Below, piece by piece: positions 32,355 to 43,567 of a stretch of 64,000 nucleotides of DNA. The DNA is taken from contig CP136894.1 in NCBI GenBank assembly GCA_034359265.1, forward strand, positions 29,914,501-29,978,500. The letters are read 5' to 3'. Position numbers and translations under genes: made by a program. Origin of the DNA: Canna indica (Eukaryota > Streptophyta > Magnoliopsida > Zingiberales > Cannaceae). How positions within the stretch are numbered: the first letter of the stretch is position 1; each line of letters begins with the position of its first letter. Under the pieces are notes generated by a model. The model searched no databases. It was given only the letters and a program-made list of their open reading frames with translations, and was not told the origin of the DNA.

Positions 32355-34870
32355 GTTAATTATGTTCATGGGGATGTATTTAATTAATTGCTTGTGATTT
32401 ATTAGAATACATTTAATTAAATTAATTAAGTCTATCGGGTTAGTGAGTTTTCGTTTTGGCTTAAGGTGGATGCGGGTTGTGGATTAAAGGTTTAAGGGGT
32501 TAGGGTTGAGAAGGGAGTATGAAACCCCCCCTCATGGCTTGTGGCTCCTATTTTGGAGCCACCCAAAGAGTTGAGAAAGGGAGCCACCCGCCAAGCCAAG
32601 CCAAGCCGCCAGTCCCCTTTCCCTCTTTCCCTTGGAGCCGCCGCCTGTGAGCCAAGCCGCCGAGCCGCCTCCTTCCTTTTCTCTCCTCTCTCTCTTTTCC
32701 TTTCCTTTGGAGCCGAGCCGAGAGGAGCTGAGCTGAGCCGCCTTCTTCCTTTCTTCTCCTCTCTCTCCCTCACTCCAAGCCGGCGGCTTGGAGTGAGCCG
32801 CCGCCGCTTGGAGCCTTTTCTTCGGTTGAGCCGCCGGCCTTTTGAAGCCGGATTTGAGGGCTGTCATCCAGGATTTCTTCCTTAGTTATTCTTCTAATTA
32901 AGGTGAGTGGTTTACCCTCTCTCTTCGGGATTTTAATTGGATTTCTTGAAGCCGTTCTTGACGGCTCGGTATTTACGCCTTGTTCTTGGATTTTCGAATG
33001 AGTTCTTGTTTTCCTTTGATATGAGATCTTGATCTATTCTCCTAATTTGAGATTCTTGATTTTGAGTTTCTTGTTTAGAATTAAATCTGTGATTTTGGGT
33101 AGAAATCATGTGGTTGGATTAAGATCTTGTTAATGACTAATTAGGGGTTCTTGAGAAGGGGGTTCTTGATCTTAATGCTTGATTCTTGGTTTAAGTGTGT
33201 GGTTTCTAGTGTATCTTGATGAAAAGTATGATTTCTATGAATTAATTCCTAAGATTAGTATTATTTCCTAATGGTAATTTAGGGGTTATTTTTTGTTAAT
33301 TTCCGGATTTAATTCTATAAGTATGTTGAAATTGCATGTTTCCTGGAATTGTATGCTGAGATGATGAATTTGTGCTGTTTTTAATTTGTTTGCTGTGATG
33401 TGTGTGTATGTGTGAATATAGTCATGTAACCTATTGTTTTTACCAGAAAACATAGTTTGGAAACATATGACACACTTTGGAGACTAGATTCGGGTTAGGC
33501 ACTGCAGTTCTAGGCAGAATAGTAACCTAAATAAAACTCCAAAACAAAATCCTAATTGAGATGATCTAAATTTTAATTATATAATTAAAATTGGGTTAAG
33601 GGTGAGCATAATATGTTATGAACCAACTTATAAGATATTCATGAAATAAAATCACACGGGTTCATGACATTACGGGTCTATGGGATAGGGGTCGGGTTTG
33701 GAGTGTTGTGACGCATCATAATGAGGACACCCCTAGGACACCGTAGGAGAATCTTGACTTAGGTCTTGATGCACCATATCCTTGGGAATGGCAGAGCGGC
33801 TCAATTAGGAGCCGGGTTACAGGCTACGCCCGGGTGGTTGGACGCTAAATTCCCAACCTACAGGATAAGTTCGAAGGGCGTTTCCCGATTATCCTAGTAT
33901 GTGCGGTTGCCTCTAGGCATGGTAGGGCTTCGACCCGATGCACCTCTTTCATGGTGATGTTGCCTTAGGGCATGGTAGGGCTTCGACCTGATGCACGTCT
34001 TTCATGGTGATGTTGCCTCTAGGCATGGTAGGGCTTCGACCCGATGCTCCTTTTTGATGGTGATGTTGTCTTTAGGCATGGTAGGGATTCGACCCGATGC
34101 ACCTCTTTGATGGTGATGTTGCCTCTAGGCATGGTAGGCCTTCGACCCGATGCACCTCTTTGATGGTGATGTTGACTTTGGGCATGGTAGGACTTCGACC
34201 TGATGCACATTTTGTTGGTGATGTTGCCTTCGGGCATGGTAGGGCTTCGGCCTAATGCACCTTTTTGTTGGTGATGTTGCCTTCGGGCATGGTAGGGCTT
34301 CGGCCTGATGCACCTCTTTGGGGAGTTAGATGCCGTGGGCATGGGTGGCCTATTGGCCTGGTAGCTAGTCACACCTTTGTGACATTGCCTTTTTAGAGAT
34401 AGAATATATTTATGTTATCTTTGTGTTTATTTGTGGGGGTGGGTAAAACCGCTCGCTGAGTTCTTTGAACGCACCCGTTGTCATGTGATTTCTGTTCTGC
34501 AAAGCCTGACCGATGAGGTGGGTCGGATGCACTTAGTGTCGCTGGAGGGCAGAGGAGCCACTGAATCTCATAGCAGTCCTAGTTAGGGTCGTAGTCGAGT
34601 ATTTTGTTAGTTGTATTGCACTTGTATTAGTTTGATTTGGAGTTGTAGCCCTGAGGGCATTATGTCATTTATTTTAGGTTTTATTTTAGGTAATCGCATT
34701 TCCGCATTTTTCTTTGTTTCTGAGTTATTAAACTAAACTTGGTGTTGGTTCGCTTTTCCTTTAAAATAAAACTTGTTGTTTTCTTTCTGCTACATTATTT
34801 GATTTTGGATGTGCATGGTTAGGCTTCGGGGTATAGGCACAATCAAGTGACCCTGAGTTGGGGCATGACA
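32355..34870 (+). mobile_element. LTR1 copy lacking its start
   Basis: Matches LTR1 (10488-13102) from about its base 206 to the terminal GGGGCATGACA at 34870. It includes the GAGCC-rich segment (about 32560-32830) and eight tandem 53-bp units (33895-34316). No primer site follows; Helitron sequence starts at 34871. Frames such as 34019-34372 (minus) are readings of the tandem repeat, not genes. Confidence 0.87.
33895..34316 (+). repeat. Tandem 53-bp repeat inside LTR1 (8 units)
   Basis: Eight imperfect units of TGATGTTGCCTCTAGGCATG - GTAGGGCTTCGACC - CGATGCACCTCTTT. Several CGACC-type units differ from the CGGCC-type units of 12243-12516, while the last two units here are CGGCC-type. Confidence 0.9.
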
Positions 34871-35573
34871 GAGGATGTCAACATAAAAATTCTTGATGAT
34901 TTGCTTATATTAGAAATTGGTGATCCACTTGCTACAATTGCGAATGTCATTTATCTATCGTTATTGAACAACATGAGCGATCTCAATTACTTGCAGCACA
35001 GAGCTATCTTAGTACTTACCAATGAAATAGTTCAAAAGGTGAATAATTTTATGCTGTCTTTGGTTCTTGGTGAAATGAAGATTTATCTCAGCTTTGACAG
35101 CCCATGTTCATCGGATGATGGCTGTGATTCAATTAATGACATTCCTACGCTTGAACTTTTGAATACCATTTCATGTTATGGTCTTCTAAACCATGAATTG
35201 AGGCTCAAATTCGGTGTTCCTGTCATGCTTCTGAGAAACATAGATCAATCTTCAAGTCTATGCAATGACACTCGACTTCAGATAATTCGAATGGGTAAAC
35301 ATATGTTGAAAGGAAAAATAATATCAAGAACCAATATAGGGGATAAGATTTTTATTCCAAGACTAATATTGATGCTATCAGATATAAAAGTTCCTTTTAA
35401 ATTTCAACGAAGATAGTTTTCGATATATATTTGTTTTAATATGACCATAAATAAGAGCCAAGGTCAAAGCCTTAAACACGTTGGAGTATATCTAGAAACA
35501 TGTGCCCTCTCATGGTCAACTATATGTTGGTAATTCTGGAGTAATCAACGGTCGTGCTTTAAAATTTCTTATC
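34871..35573 (+). pseudogene. Helitron RepHel helicase C-terminal fragment
   Basis: The Pif1-like helicase half of the Helitron transposase, which unwinds DNA during rolling-circle transposition. Visible conserved blocks are LTNEIVQKVNNFMLSL, GVPVMLLRNIDQSSSLCN, IIRMGKHMLKGKIIS and IPRLILM..KVPFKFQRR. After a TAG at 35414-35416 comes TINKSQGQSLKHVGVYL, then after a frameshift near 35500 comes SHGQLYV. The upstream helicase motifs and the Rep (HUH) domain are absent, and no Helitron 3' hairpin or CTRR end was found. The fragment begins right after an LTR1 end and stops where an LTR5-like start (CGTAATACCC) begins. Confidence 0.88.
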
Positions 35574-36570
35574 GTAATACCCAAAAATATTAATAATAAT
35601 ATTTTATTCTTGAGCGGGGGATCGTGGTCCCTAGTTAGCACAGATTGGCGGGAAGCTTCGGGATTAGACCCGAGAAAGCATTTAATGTAGAAAAATTAAA
35701 AGAAATTTTCTTTGCCTTATCTCCTTGATTTAGGATGATAGGATGATAGAGGGTCTCGAGGCAAATTTAGCGGTGCAATCAGATCTCGAATCATAGTTAG
35801 AACGGGTGAGTTATGGGTTGTTTAAGTTGAATAGCTTAGGTAGGGGTATTTTGGTCATTTGGACCCAACCGATGTCTATAAATTAGACCCTAGGGTGTGC
35901 AGCCAGGGGTTTTTAGCCGGATGCCACTCGAGGCAAAGGAGAGAGAGGGCGCCATCAAGGAGGAGGAGCCGCCGGAGTCAGATTTTCGCGAGTTCGTCGG
36001 TGTCGATCGGGCGAAGATCATACACGTCTTTTCCTTCATTTTCTCTTCGTCCGGTGAGTGGATTTAGGCCTTCTTTTCTCCAATTCTTGATCCATGTAAC
36101 TGTTCTCATGTTTTGGGGTTTTTCTTCAATTTTTGACACGTTTTCTTGTATCGGATCGGAAGTCGAATCGGTCATTTCTTAATTAAACCATGTTGTTTAC
36201 CCCTTTTGGAATAAAATATTCTTTTCTTTTTTCTTTTTTCTTTTTTTTTGCCCCTTTTCTGTTCACCCTGCCGGTCGACGCCAGTCGCGCCTGGAGGCGG
36301 CGCCGCGACGGTAGCGGGCGCCGGCGAGGCGTCACAGAGGCAACGATGCCCGACTAGCAGGTGCACCCAGCATGGCGTCGCTGCCACGCGAGGCGCCGCC
36401 ACCGTCGGTGTCGGTGTCGACATCGGCGCTAGGGTTGCTGGCGGCCCAGCCTGTCGAGGAAGGGTGGCGGCGGCGGCGGCTGGAGTAGGGAGGTGGCTGG
36501 GAACCCTAGATTTTGGGTGAGGGAGATGAAATGAAATGGAGGACTGAGATTGATTTGGGTGAGATGAAAG

Positions 36571-36908
36571 GCAGAGATTTGATCTTGTGTAAATGTAAGG
36601 CTTAGATTGCATCTTGATAAATGTAAGGTTATGATTGCATCATGTAGACGAAGTGCTATGATTGCAGCTGGATAGATGTATGGCTGAGATTTCATCATGT
36701 TAGATGGAAGGCTGAGACTGCATCATGTAGATGGAAGGCTGAGATTGCATCAGGATAAATGTAGGGCTGTGGATGCATCATCTTAGATGGAAGGCTGTGG
36801 TTGCATCATATAGATGAAGGGTTGTGATTGCATCTAGTTAGATGTAAGACTGTGATTGCATCATATTAGATGGAAGGCTGTGATTTGATCCTGTTTAAAT
36901 GAAGGGCT
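36571..36908 (+). repeat. 27-28 bp minisatellite (about 12 units)
   Basis: Imperfect tandem units of the form CTGTGATTGCATCAT-TTAGATGGAAGG. The unit order shows gradual change along the array, consistent with stepwise duplication. Confidence 0.9.
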
Positions 36909-37599
36909 GGGATTTTATTACCGAGTTATTGATTGTAACACTGTTATATTCGTTCGTAACAGTAATTTATAAATAAATTAAGATATTTCTTTCATTATTC
37001 TAAATAATTATTTCGAGACTTTAAAGTTAGCAAAAATATTCATGTTATATATGAATTTTCACCTAACCAACGTTTTGGATTCATTGGTGAGGTCTATTTT
37101 TCCATCAGACCTTCGGATTTTGAAAATAGTAGCCGGGCATCGCCTCGTTTTGCATGCCAAGTCGAAAAATCATATTTTAAATATGTTTTTGGTTCCATCT
37201 AAGTTGATTCATGGATATAGTAGTTAATGAGGTGAATCTTATCCTAGATTAGTGATTTCTATGACGAGTTATTTTATCATGTTCCAATCCATTTTTATCA
37301 TGTTCTAGTCCATTAATTTATAGTTGGAGTTTGCTTTTGCACTACTTTCATGATCCACGTGCATCCTTTCTTACAGTTCTATAATTCTATTTTATGGTTG
37401 TTTATTTGTGCTGAGCATTCATGATTTATGAGCATTATTTCTACATATATATCTGTATGTAGTTGTGATGTATGACAGGAGGACGTGGAGGATGAGGTAT
37501 GCAATTGACATACCCTTTATTACATGTTGATAGCACATCTTGTTTACGCTTATATACCTGCGTGTGTGGTGTTGTGATGTGCTTGTTGCATTTCCCGGA

Positions 37600-37774
37600 A
37601 TCCTCGCTGGTGAGGGGAGGGTATGCCCCAAAGAGATAGCGTTGGCCTTATTTCGGAAGTCCGGCTGGTGAGGGGAGATCATACCCCAAGGAGATAGTCC
37701 GGAGACCCGAGCAGGTGAGGGGAATGTATGCCCCAATAGGCTAGCTCGGAAGAGCCAATGCCGGTGAGGGGAGG
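37600..37774 (+). repeat. GGTGAGGGGA tandem repeat (4 units)
   Basis: Four units of about 45-60 bp with the core GGTGAGGGGAGGGTATGCCC - CAAAGAGATAG. The last is cut by the junction with LTR1 at 37774/37775. Its place in the LTR parallels the 53-bp repeat of LTR1. Confidence 0.85.
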
Positions 37775-38462
37775 TTTTCTGGTCGAAACGATAGGTTAGA
37801 CAACTATGTTCAGAGATCTAAACACATAATAACAGAGAAATAAAACATCAGCCCAGATTCAACAAACAACATATAAATTTCAAAAAGCTAAAATTTTCAG
37901 CACATCATGGAATAAAATCCAAATTTTGGAGAATTAAATCCCCAAATTTCTAACATCACAGATTCAAGTCATCATGCCAATCATGCATACAATCTCATAA
38001 TTTTTACTAAATAAAAATTAGCATATATAACAAAATTCCTTAATCAAGAATCAAGGAAATTAATTACTTATAGTATCAAGAACATCCAAAACTACAAGAT
38101 AAGATTGTATCCAAGACTCATACAATCTCAAGATTCACAAGATTAAATTATGAAATCACAGATCTTCCATTAAACATATGCCCCATGTTATGAGATCAAA
38201 ATTTAAAATCTAAGCATGGCATGGAAACCAAGAAAATCTCAAGAACACAAAAAAACATCATCAAGATCAAGAATCTTCAAGGCGGCTTCAAGAAAATTTG
38301 AAGATAACCCGAATAGGAGGGATAAAACCACTCATCTGGTTAGGGAAGAGATTGGAGATGAGGATCCAGTCGACGACCTCCAATTTCGGCTTCGAAATCC
38401 GACTGCTCAACCCCAAAGAAGAGAAAACAAGGTGGCGGCTCACTCCAAGCCGCCGACTTGGA
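37775..38462 (-). mobile_element. Internal piece of LTR1 (3' LTR of gypsy element 2)
   Basis: Matches, in reverse, LTR1 bases equivalent to about 11113-11790 (AAACATATGCCCCATGTTAT, then GGCGGCTCACTCCAAGCCG). CACTA copy B starts at 38463. The first 14 bases of the same LTR reappear at 43554-43567 beyond B, next to the polypurine tract of gypsy element 2. Confidence 0.82.
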
Positions 38463-38690
38463 CACTACTAGAAATTGAGTCTTCAGCAACGGCTATCAGC
38501 AACGACCGCTCAAGCCGTTGCAGATATGTTGTATCTGCAACGGCTTTCTAACGGACACGCGAGACATTGCTGATGATTTTAATTATCAGCAACGGCTTTC
38601 TAACGGACAAGTGAGCCATTGCTGATGATAACTTATTAGCAACGGCTTTCTAACGGGCGAGTGAGCCGTTGCTGATAAGTTTATAAAGGT
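38463..38690 (+). repeat. CACTA B 5' terminal and subterminal repeats
   Basis: CACTACTAGAAA followed by repeated CAGCAACGGC..TTTCTAACGG and GAGCCGTTGCTGAT pairs, as in copy C. Confidence 0.88.
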
Positions 38691-39117
38691 CACAGATCGC
38701 GTGACCCTTCTTCCTCCCGCTGCCGCCGCCGCCGCCTCCTCCTCCTGCCTCTCGCCGCCGCTGCCGATGCCGGCGACGCTGAGCTGCCGCTGCCGACGCT
38801 GTCGTCCGTCCTCGACCGCCGATTTTAGGTATTCATCGCCGCCCGGCCGTATCTTCCCGTTGCGGCCGGCGGGAAATCCGATCGAAACCCTATTTTTAGG
38901 GTGTTGGCCGGCGGCGGTCGGCTGATGGCCGTCGCCGAATCTTGTACAGTGTTCTGACACACTGTCCGAATCTTGTACATCGCCGAATCCACCGGACTCC
39001 GGCGCCGGAAAGAGTAGATTTTTTATTTTTTATTTTTTTATTTATATGTTAATTAATTATTTAGATTAATTGTTTAATTTGTTAGATTAATTTTTAGGAT
39101 TTAGATTAATTTCGGAA

Positions 39118-39236
39118 CTGTCCACTTCGGCATTGTGCCGGAATCGTCCACTTCGGACGCGCGCCAGAATCGTCCACTTCGGACTCTTGCCGAAATCGTC
39201 TAATTTGGACTCGTGTCGAAATTGTCCAATATGGAC
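39118..39236 (+). repeat. 26-bp tandem repeats in CACTA B leader
   Basis: About four units of GGACGCGCGCC-GAATCGTCCACTTC type, diverged. Copy C has ten and copy A about three to four. Confidence 0.85.
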
Positions 39237-39443
39237 TCGAACTGTCTTGAAACATTTAGAAAATAATCATCCATCCGACGAGTTGATATGTTTCACGTAC
39301 GCATCGACGAGTCGGATATGATTTAGCAAAATCTTAGATCCGTTCGGGGATTGTATGTTCGTGTAAAAGAAGTAGATGATCTTTTATATGATGTACAATT
39401 CTTGAATTGTCCCTGATTGGATAATTTGGGAATATAGTTATTT

Positions 39444-39614
39444 GTACTGCACTTACGTTTTTATTTTAACTGTTAACTAATTATTCTAAATTTCGGCAAC
39501 ATCTCTCTTGTTCTCCGATACGCGCCCAGATGATATGCGTATTCGGAGAACTGTAGGGAGATGCTGCCGAAATTTAGAATGAAGTTAACGGTTAAAATAA
39601 GTACTTAGTGCAAT
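39444..39614. repeat. Long inverted repeat upstream of CACTA B transposase
   Basis: A foldback of about 171 bp. The left arm begins GTACTGCACTTACG; the right arm ends AGTACTTAGTGCAAT. The loop is around CAGATGATATG. The inner halves pair well (GCATCTC and CCGAAATTTAGAAT) but the outer halves pair less well. It ends about 83 bp before the transposase start. Confidence 0.85.
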
Positions 39615-39697
39615 ATAAATAACATAAATCCCGAATGGAATAGGACAATCTCACCTAAAGACATTAACTAAAGAAATTGTCATTGATTGACAGAATC

Positions 39698-42600
39698 ATG
39701 TCGGCTGATCGAAGTTGGATGTACCGACGTCTTGATCGTGGAGCTTTAACGAATGAGTTTCGAATAGGCGTAACGTACTTCCTAAATTTCGCCTATTCGA
39801 ATCGGAATTTCGTTAGCATCGGTGACCAAATCCGATGTCCGTGCCGCATTTGTTTGAATGGACGATTTTTGGATCGGGAGACTGTCACTCTGCATCTATA
39901 TAGCAAAGGATTTGCACCAAGATATTTTCTATGCACTTTTCACGGGGAGTCACGTGAAGTCGGGATCTCGAGTAATCCTGTCGTTCAGACATATGGTGAA
40001 TCTTCCTTTGTTGGTGCTTCTTCATCTAATCAATCTAATCCCTATAGAACTATGATATTTGATAGTCTTGGGGGTCAATTCCACCTGAATGATAATGTTG
40101 ATCGGCCAGTTCTTCAGACATCAGTCCCACCAGATACTACAATGGTTGATATCACAGAAATACAAACTGCGATAGAGATTGAATTACCGAATAAAGAAGC
40201 TGCAGAATTTTACGAGATGTTGAAAGCTGCCGATGAACCTTTGTATGAGAATTATCCTAAATACACTAGGTTTTCAGCAATGGCACAGCTCTTAAACATC
40301 AAGGCCGATTGTAATATCAGCGGAGTTGCGTATGATCGGATTGCTGGATTGATTAATGGAATGCTGCCTACTGATAACAAGTTTGAGCCAACTTTTTATA
40401 AGACTAAAAAGCTAATGAGAAAATTGGGGATTGGGTACGAAAATATACACGCGTGCCAAAATAACTGCATTTTATATTATAAAGAAAATGTGCAGTTGGA
40501 TAAATGCCTTGTATGTCAACATCCTCGTTACAAGGAGAAGAAATCGGTCCGACAGAAAAATATCCCGTTTAAGGTGCTTCGGTATTTTCCACTAACACCG
40601 AGGCTTCAAAGATTATTCATGTCGAAAAAGACAGCCCCCTACATGAGTTCGCATGCAAGAAGTCGTGATGATACAGTAATGACTCATCCATCTGACAGTG
40701 AAGCATGATAACATTTGGATACATATTATCCTTCATTTTCTAGGGATACTAGAAATATCAGATTGGGATTGTGCACAGATGGTTTTAATCCGTTTGGACA
40801 TTCTGCAACTCCTTATTCAGTTTGGCCAGTGCTACTGATAGTTTATAATTTGCCACCGTCAATGTGTATGAAAGATGAATTTATTTATCCTTCGATGATT
40901 ATTCCGGGTGGATGAATTGAAAACATTATGGACTGAGGGAGCTGTCACTTATGATTGTCATCGGAAGCAAAACTTTAATTTAAAGGCCGCGGTCTTGTGG
41001 ACAATCAATGATTTTCCGGCGTACGACATGTTGTCTGGTTGGAGCACTCACGGCCGACTCTCTTGTCCGTATTGTATGGAACACTCTAAATCAATCAGTC
41101 TTCAGAACGGACGAAAAATCTCATTCTTTGATTGTCATCGTCGATTCCTACCGGTTAATCATCAGTATCGAAGGAATCGTAATAAATTTACTAAGTGCAG
41201 AGTCGAATGAGATGGGCCACCACCGATGTTGTCTGGTGAACAAATGTTAGCACGTGTTTCAGCACTTCCAGATATAGTATTTGGTCGCAATGAAAGAGTA
41301 TCAGGTTTTGGCCAAACACATAACTGGGTGAAAAAAAGTATCTTTTGGGAATTGCCCTATTGGAGTTCATTATTGATTCGACATAATTTAGATGTCATGC
41401 ACATTGAAAAAAATGTGTTTGATAATATTTTCAACACTTTGATGGATATTTCCGGAAAAACTAAAGATAATGTCAAAGCCCGACATGATATGAAAATACT
41501 TTGTAAAAGACCAGAGTTGGAGTTACAAGAGGTCAGCGGACGATATCTGAAACCGAAGGCCCTATATGTGTTAAATAAACAACAGATCAAAGATGTTTGT
41601 CAATGGGTAAAAGAACTCAGATTACCCGATGGATATGCTTCAAACTTATCTCGATGTGTGAACGTCGATGATTGCAAAATATCAGGGATGAAGAGCCATG
41701 ATTGTCATGTATTCATGCAGAGATTACTTCCGATCGCATTTCGAGATCTTCTACCTAATAATATTTGGGGTCTGTTGACTTAATTAAGTATGTTTTTTAG
41801 AAACATCTGTGCAAATGTCCTTCGAGTCGAAGATATGTCAACACTTGAAAATAATATTGTTGAAATCATATGCAAGCTGGAGCAGTTTTTCCCTCCTGCA
41901 TTTTTTGACTCGATGGAGCATCTACCGATACACTTGGCATACGAGGCACAAGTTGGTGGCCCCGTTCAATATCGGTGGATGTACTTATTTGAAAGATACA
42001 TGAATCGTCTGAAGAAAAAAGTAAAGAACACCGCAGCTGTTGAAGGATCGATATCTGAATCGTATATCATCTAAGAAATTTCAACATTCTGCTCATTTTA
42101 CTTTGAATCGATAGTACAGACAAGATTTGATCGTCTTCCACGTAACGACGACGGGGGTGTTCGACATTCAGATGGACGTTTAAATATATTTTGTCACTAT
42201 GGTCGTGCTTTTGGTTCTCGTCCATCTCGACACTTAAGCGACGAAGAGTATCATTTGGCACACTTGTATGTATTACTCAATTGTGCAGAGATTGAACAAT
42301 TCATTGAAATATTTGACATTGAGATGGTGCAAAAATACTCTATTCACAACGATGAAGAATTGGAGAGATTACGGAATCGTGATTTCCCTACTTGGATTCA
42401 GACTTACAGCAAAGATCACAGAGCTGAAATAGATGAAAGAATATTTGAGTTTGTTAGTGGACCGTCGCGACTTGTGTCGTGCTATAGCGGATATTTTGTT
42501 AATGGGTATAAATTTCACACGGTTGAATATGCATTTACAAAGAAGACGATGAATGCTGGGGTCTGTGTAAAAGGGACAACCTATGTTGAATGTGATATGG

Positions 42601-43127
42601 ATTTTTATGGACTGGTGGAAGAAGTGATAGAGTTGCACTACTTCGGCTTGAAATCAGTTATTCTATTTAGATGTCATTGGTTCGATACAACAGAAAGGGG
42701 CATGAAAGTTCATCCAAAATACAAACTTGTTGAGGTCAATTATAAATCTAAATTGGTAGCAAATGAGCCTTTTATATTGGCATCACAAACCGAACAAGTA
42801 TATTACGCGAAGTATCCGGCTCGAAATAAAGATAGAGCAGATTGGCGTGTAGTCTGTAAGACAAAAGGTAGAGGAAAAATTGATCCGATAGTAGGAGAAA
42901 ATGAGCTGATACCTGATATGACACATGGTTTCTATCAAGAAGATGATCCTCTTGCTGTAAATCGTATTATTCCAATACTCGAGGATGCATACACAACGTC
43001 AATTCAATTAGAAGTTGAATATGCTGATGATGACGATCATGAAATTGAGGAAGCTGGAGATGAAGAAGATGAAGAAGAGGAAGAAGAGGAAGAATTCGAA
43101 GACTATTATTCAGATGATGAGGAATAA
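39698..43127 (+). pseudogene. CACTA B TNP2-type transposase, decayed
   Basis: Same protein as in copy C, from ATG 39698 (MSADRSWMYRRLDRGALTNE) through the zinc-like CPCRIC, the tnp2 core, DUF4218 and DUF4216 to an acidic tail (EEEEFEDYYSDDEE). The in-frame TTG at 39677 is not a likely start. Damage relative to C: TGA for Trp at 40706-40708, a net loss of about 47 bases near 40909, TGA at about 41208, TAA at 41781-41783, and TAA for Gln at 42072-42074. The four-T run near 42098 is intact, so the DUF4216 part follows without the frameshift seen in C. Product not functional. Confidence 0.9.
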
Positions 43128-43202
43128 TTGTAAAGTATATATTTTATTAAATATATCTCTACTATTTATACAATAATCTGATTATATGTCTATTCGACAG
43201 AT

Positions 43203-43553
43203 ATGTGTGGTCGTGGTTATCGTCGCAGGAGAGCTTCGGAGTCTCCGATCGGTGAGACTCCTACACTTACTCATGCTGCTGATCCTCCTGTTGTTGATCC
43301 TCATGCCGATGATACTGCCGAGGCTAGTACATCCAGACGCAGGCGGCCACGTGGGCCGAACAGGTGGCAGCCTCCACCAGCCACAGAGTCACGTAGATTT
43401 ATTAGTGTGATTGGGGAGCGGTAATATATCATGAATTATGAATCATTACAAATTCATTATATCATAATATAATATTAAAATTTATTTTTGTTGTGCAGGT
43501 TCGAGCAAGAAGAAGTGCCGAGGAGCATTTCTTCTACTATTCGACGATACATG
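43203..43553 (+). pseudogene. CACTA B second gene, first exon and part of second
   Basis: Exon 1 runs from ATG 43203 (MCGRGYRRRRASESPIGETP) to a GGTAATAT donor at about 43420. An intron ending TTGTGCAG at about 43498 leads to exon 2 (FEQEEVPRSISSTIRRYM), which is cut at 43553 by the junction with gypsy element 2. The equivalent in C continues for four more coding blocks. It may have encoded the TNPA-like DNA-binding protein. Confidence 0.8.
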
Positions 43554-43567
43554 TCTAGGATATTACA

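Larger units (their letters stand above)
35574..37774 (+). mobile_element. Partial gypsy-type LTR (LTR5)
   Basis: Begins CGTAATACCCAAAAAT, close to the TGTAATACCC start of LTR1 and LTR4 but with a damaged first base. A TATA-like CTATAAATTAG lies at about 35876-35886. It has a GC-rich segment (36270-36490), a 27-28 bp minisatellite (36571-36908) and a ggTGAGGGGAGGgtatgcc repeat (37600-37774). It is cut off at 37774 by minus-strand LTR1. No polypurine tract or primer site was seen, so assignment as an LTR rests on start, layout and AT/GC pattern. Frames in the GC-rich part are not convincing genes. Confidence 0.55.
38463..43553 (+). mobile_element. CACTA transposon copy B, 3' end missing
   Basis: Starts CACTACTAGAAATTGAG inside LTR1. 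In order it has subterminal AGCAACGG repeats (to about 38690), a GC-rich leader, about four 26-bp repeats, the long inverted repeat (39444-39614), the transposase (39698-43127), and exon 1 plus part of exon 2 of the second gene. It stops at 43553, at the point equivalent to 54126 in copy C. The remaining 1.8 kb and the 3' terminus are gone. It is collinear with C and in the same orientation. Confidence 0.92.

Noticed and set aside
33895..34316. CRISPR-like regular repeats
   Set aside because: Units are adjacent with no unique spacers, inside a plant LTR. This is a tandem repeat.
34019..34372. Open frame with repeated peptide on the minus strand (and similar frames at 48255-48656)
   Set aside because: It is a translation of the 53-bp LTR1 repeat, shared by LTR copies as DNA and not as protein. 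No start context or family match.
36172..36612. GC-rich frames that could be a captured host exon
   Set aside because: Low-complexity Ala/Pro/Thr and Arg/Gly sequence with no recognisable domain. No intron or conserved motif supports it.
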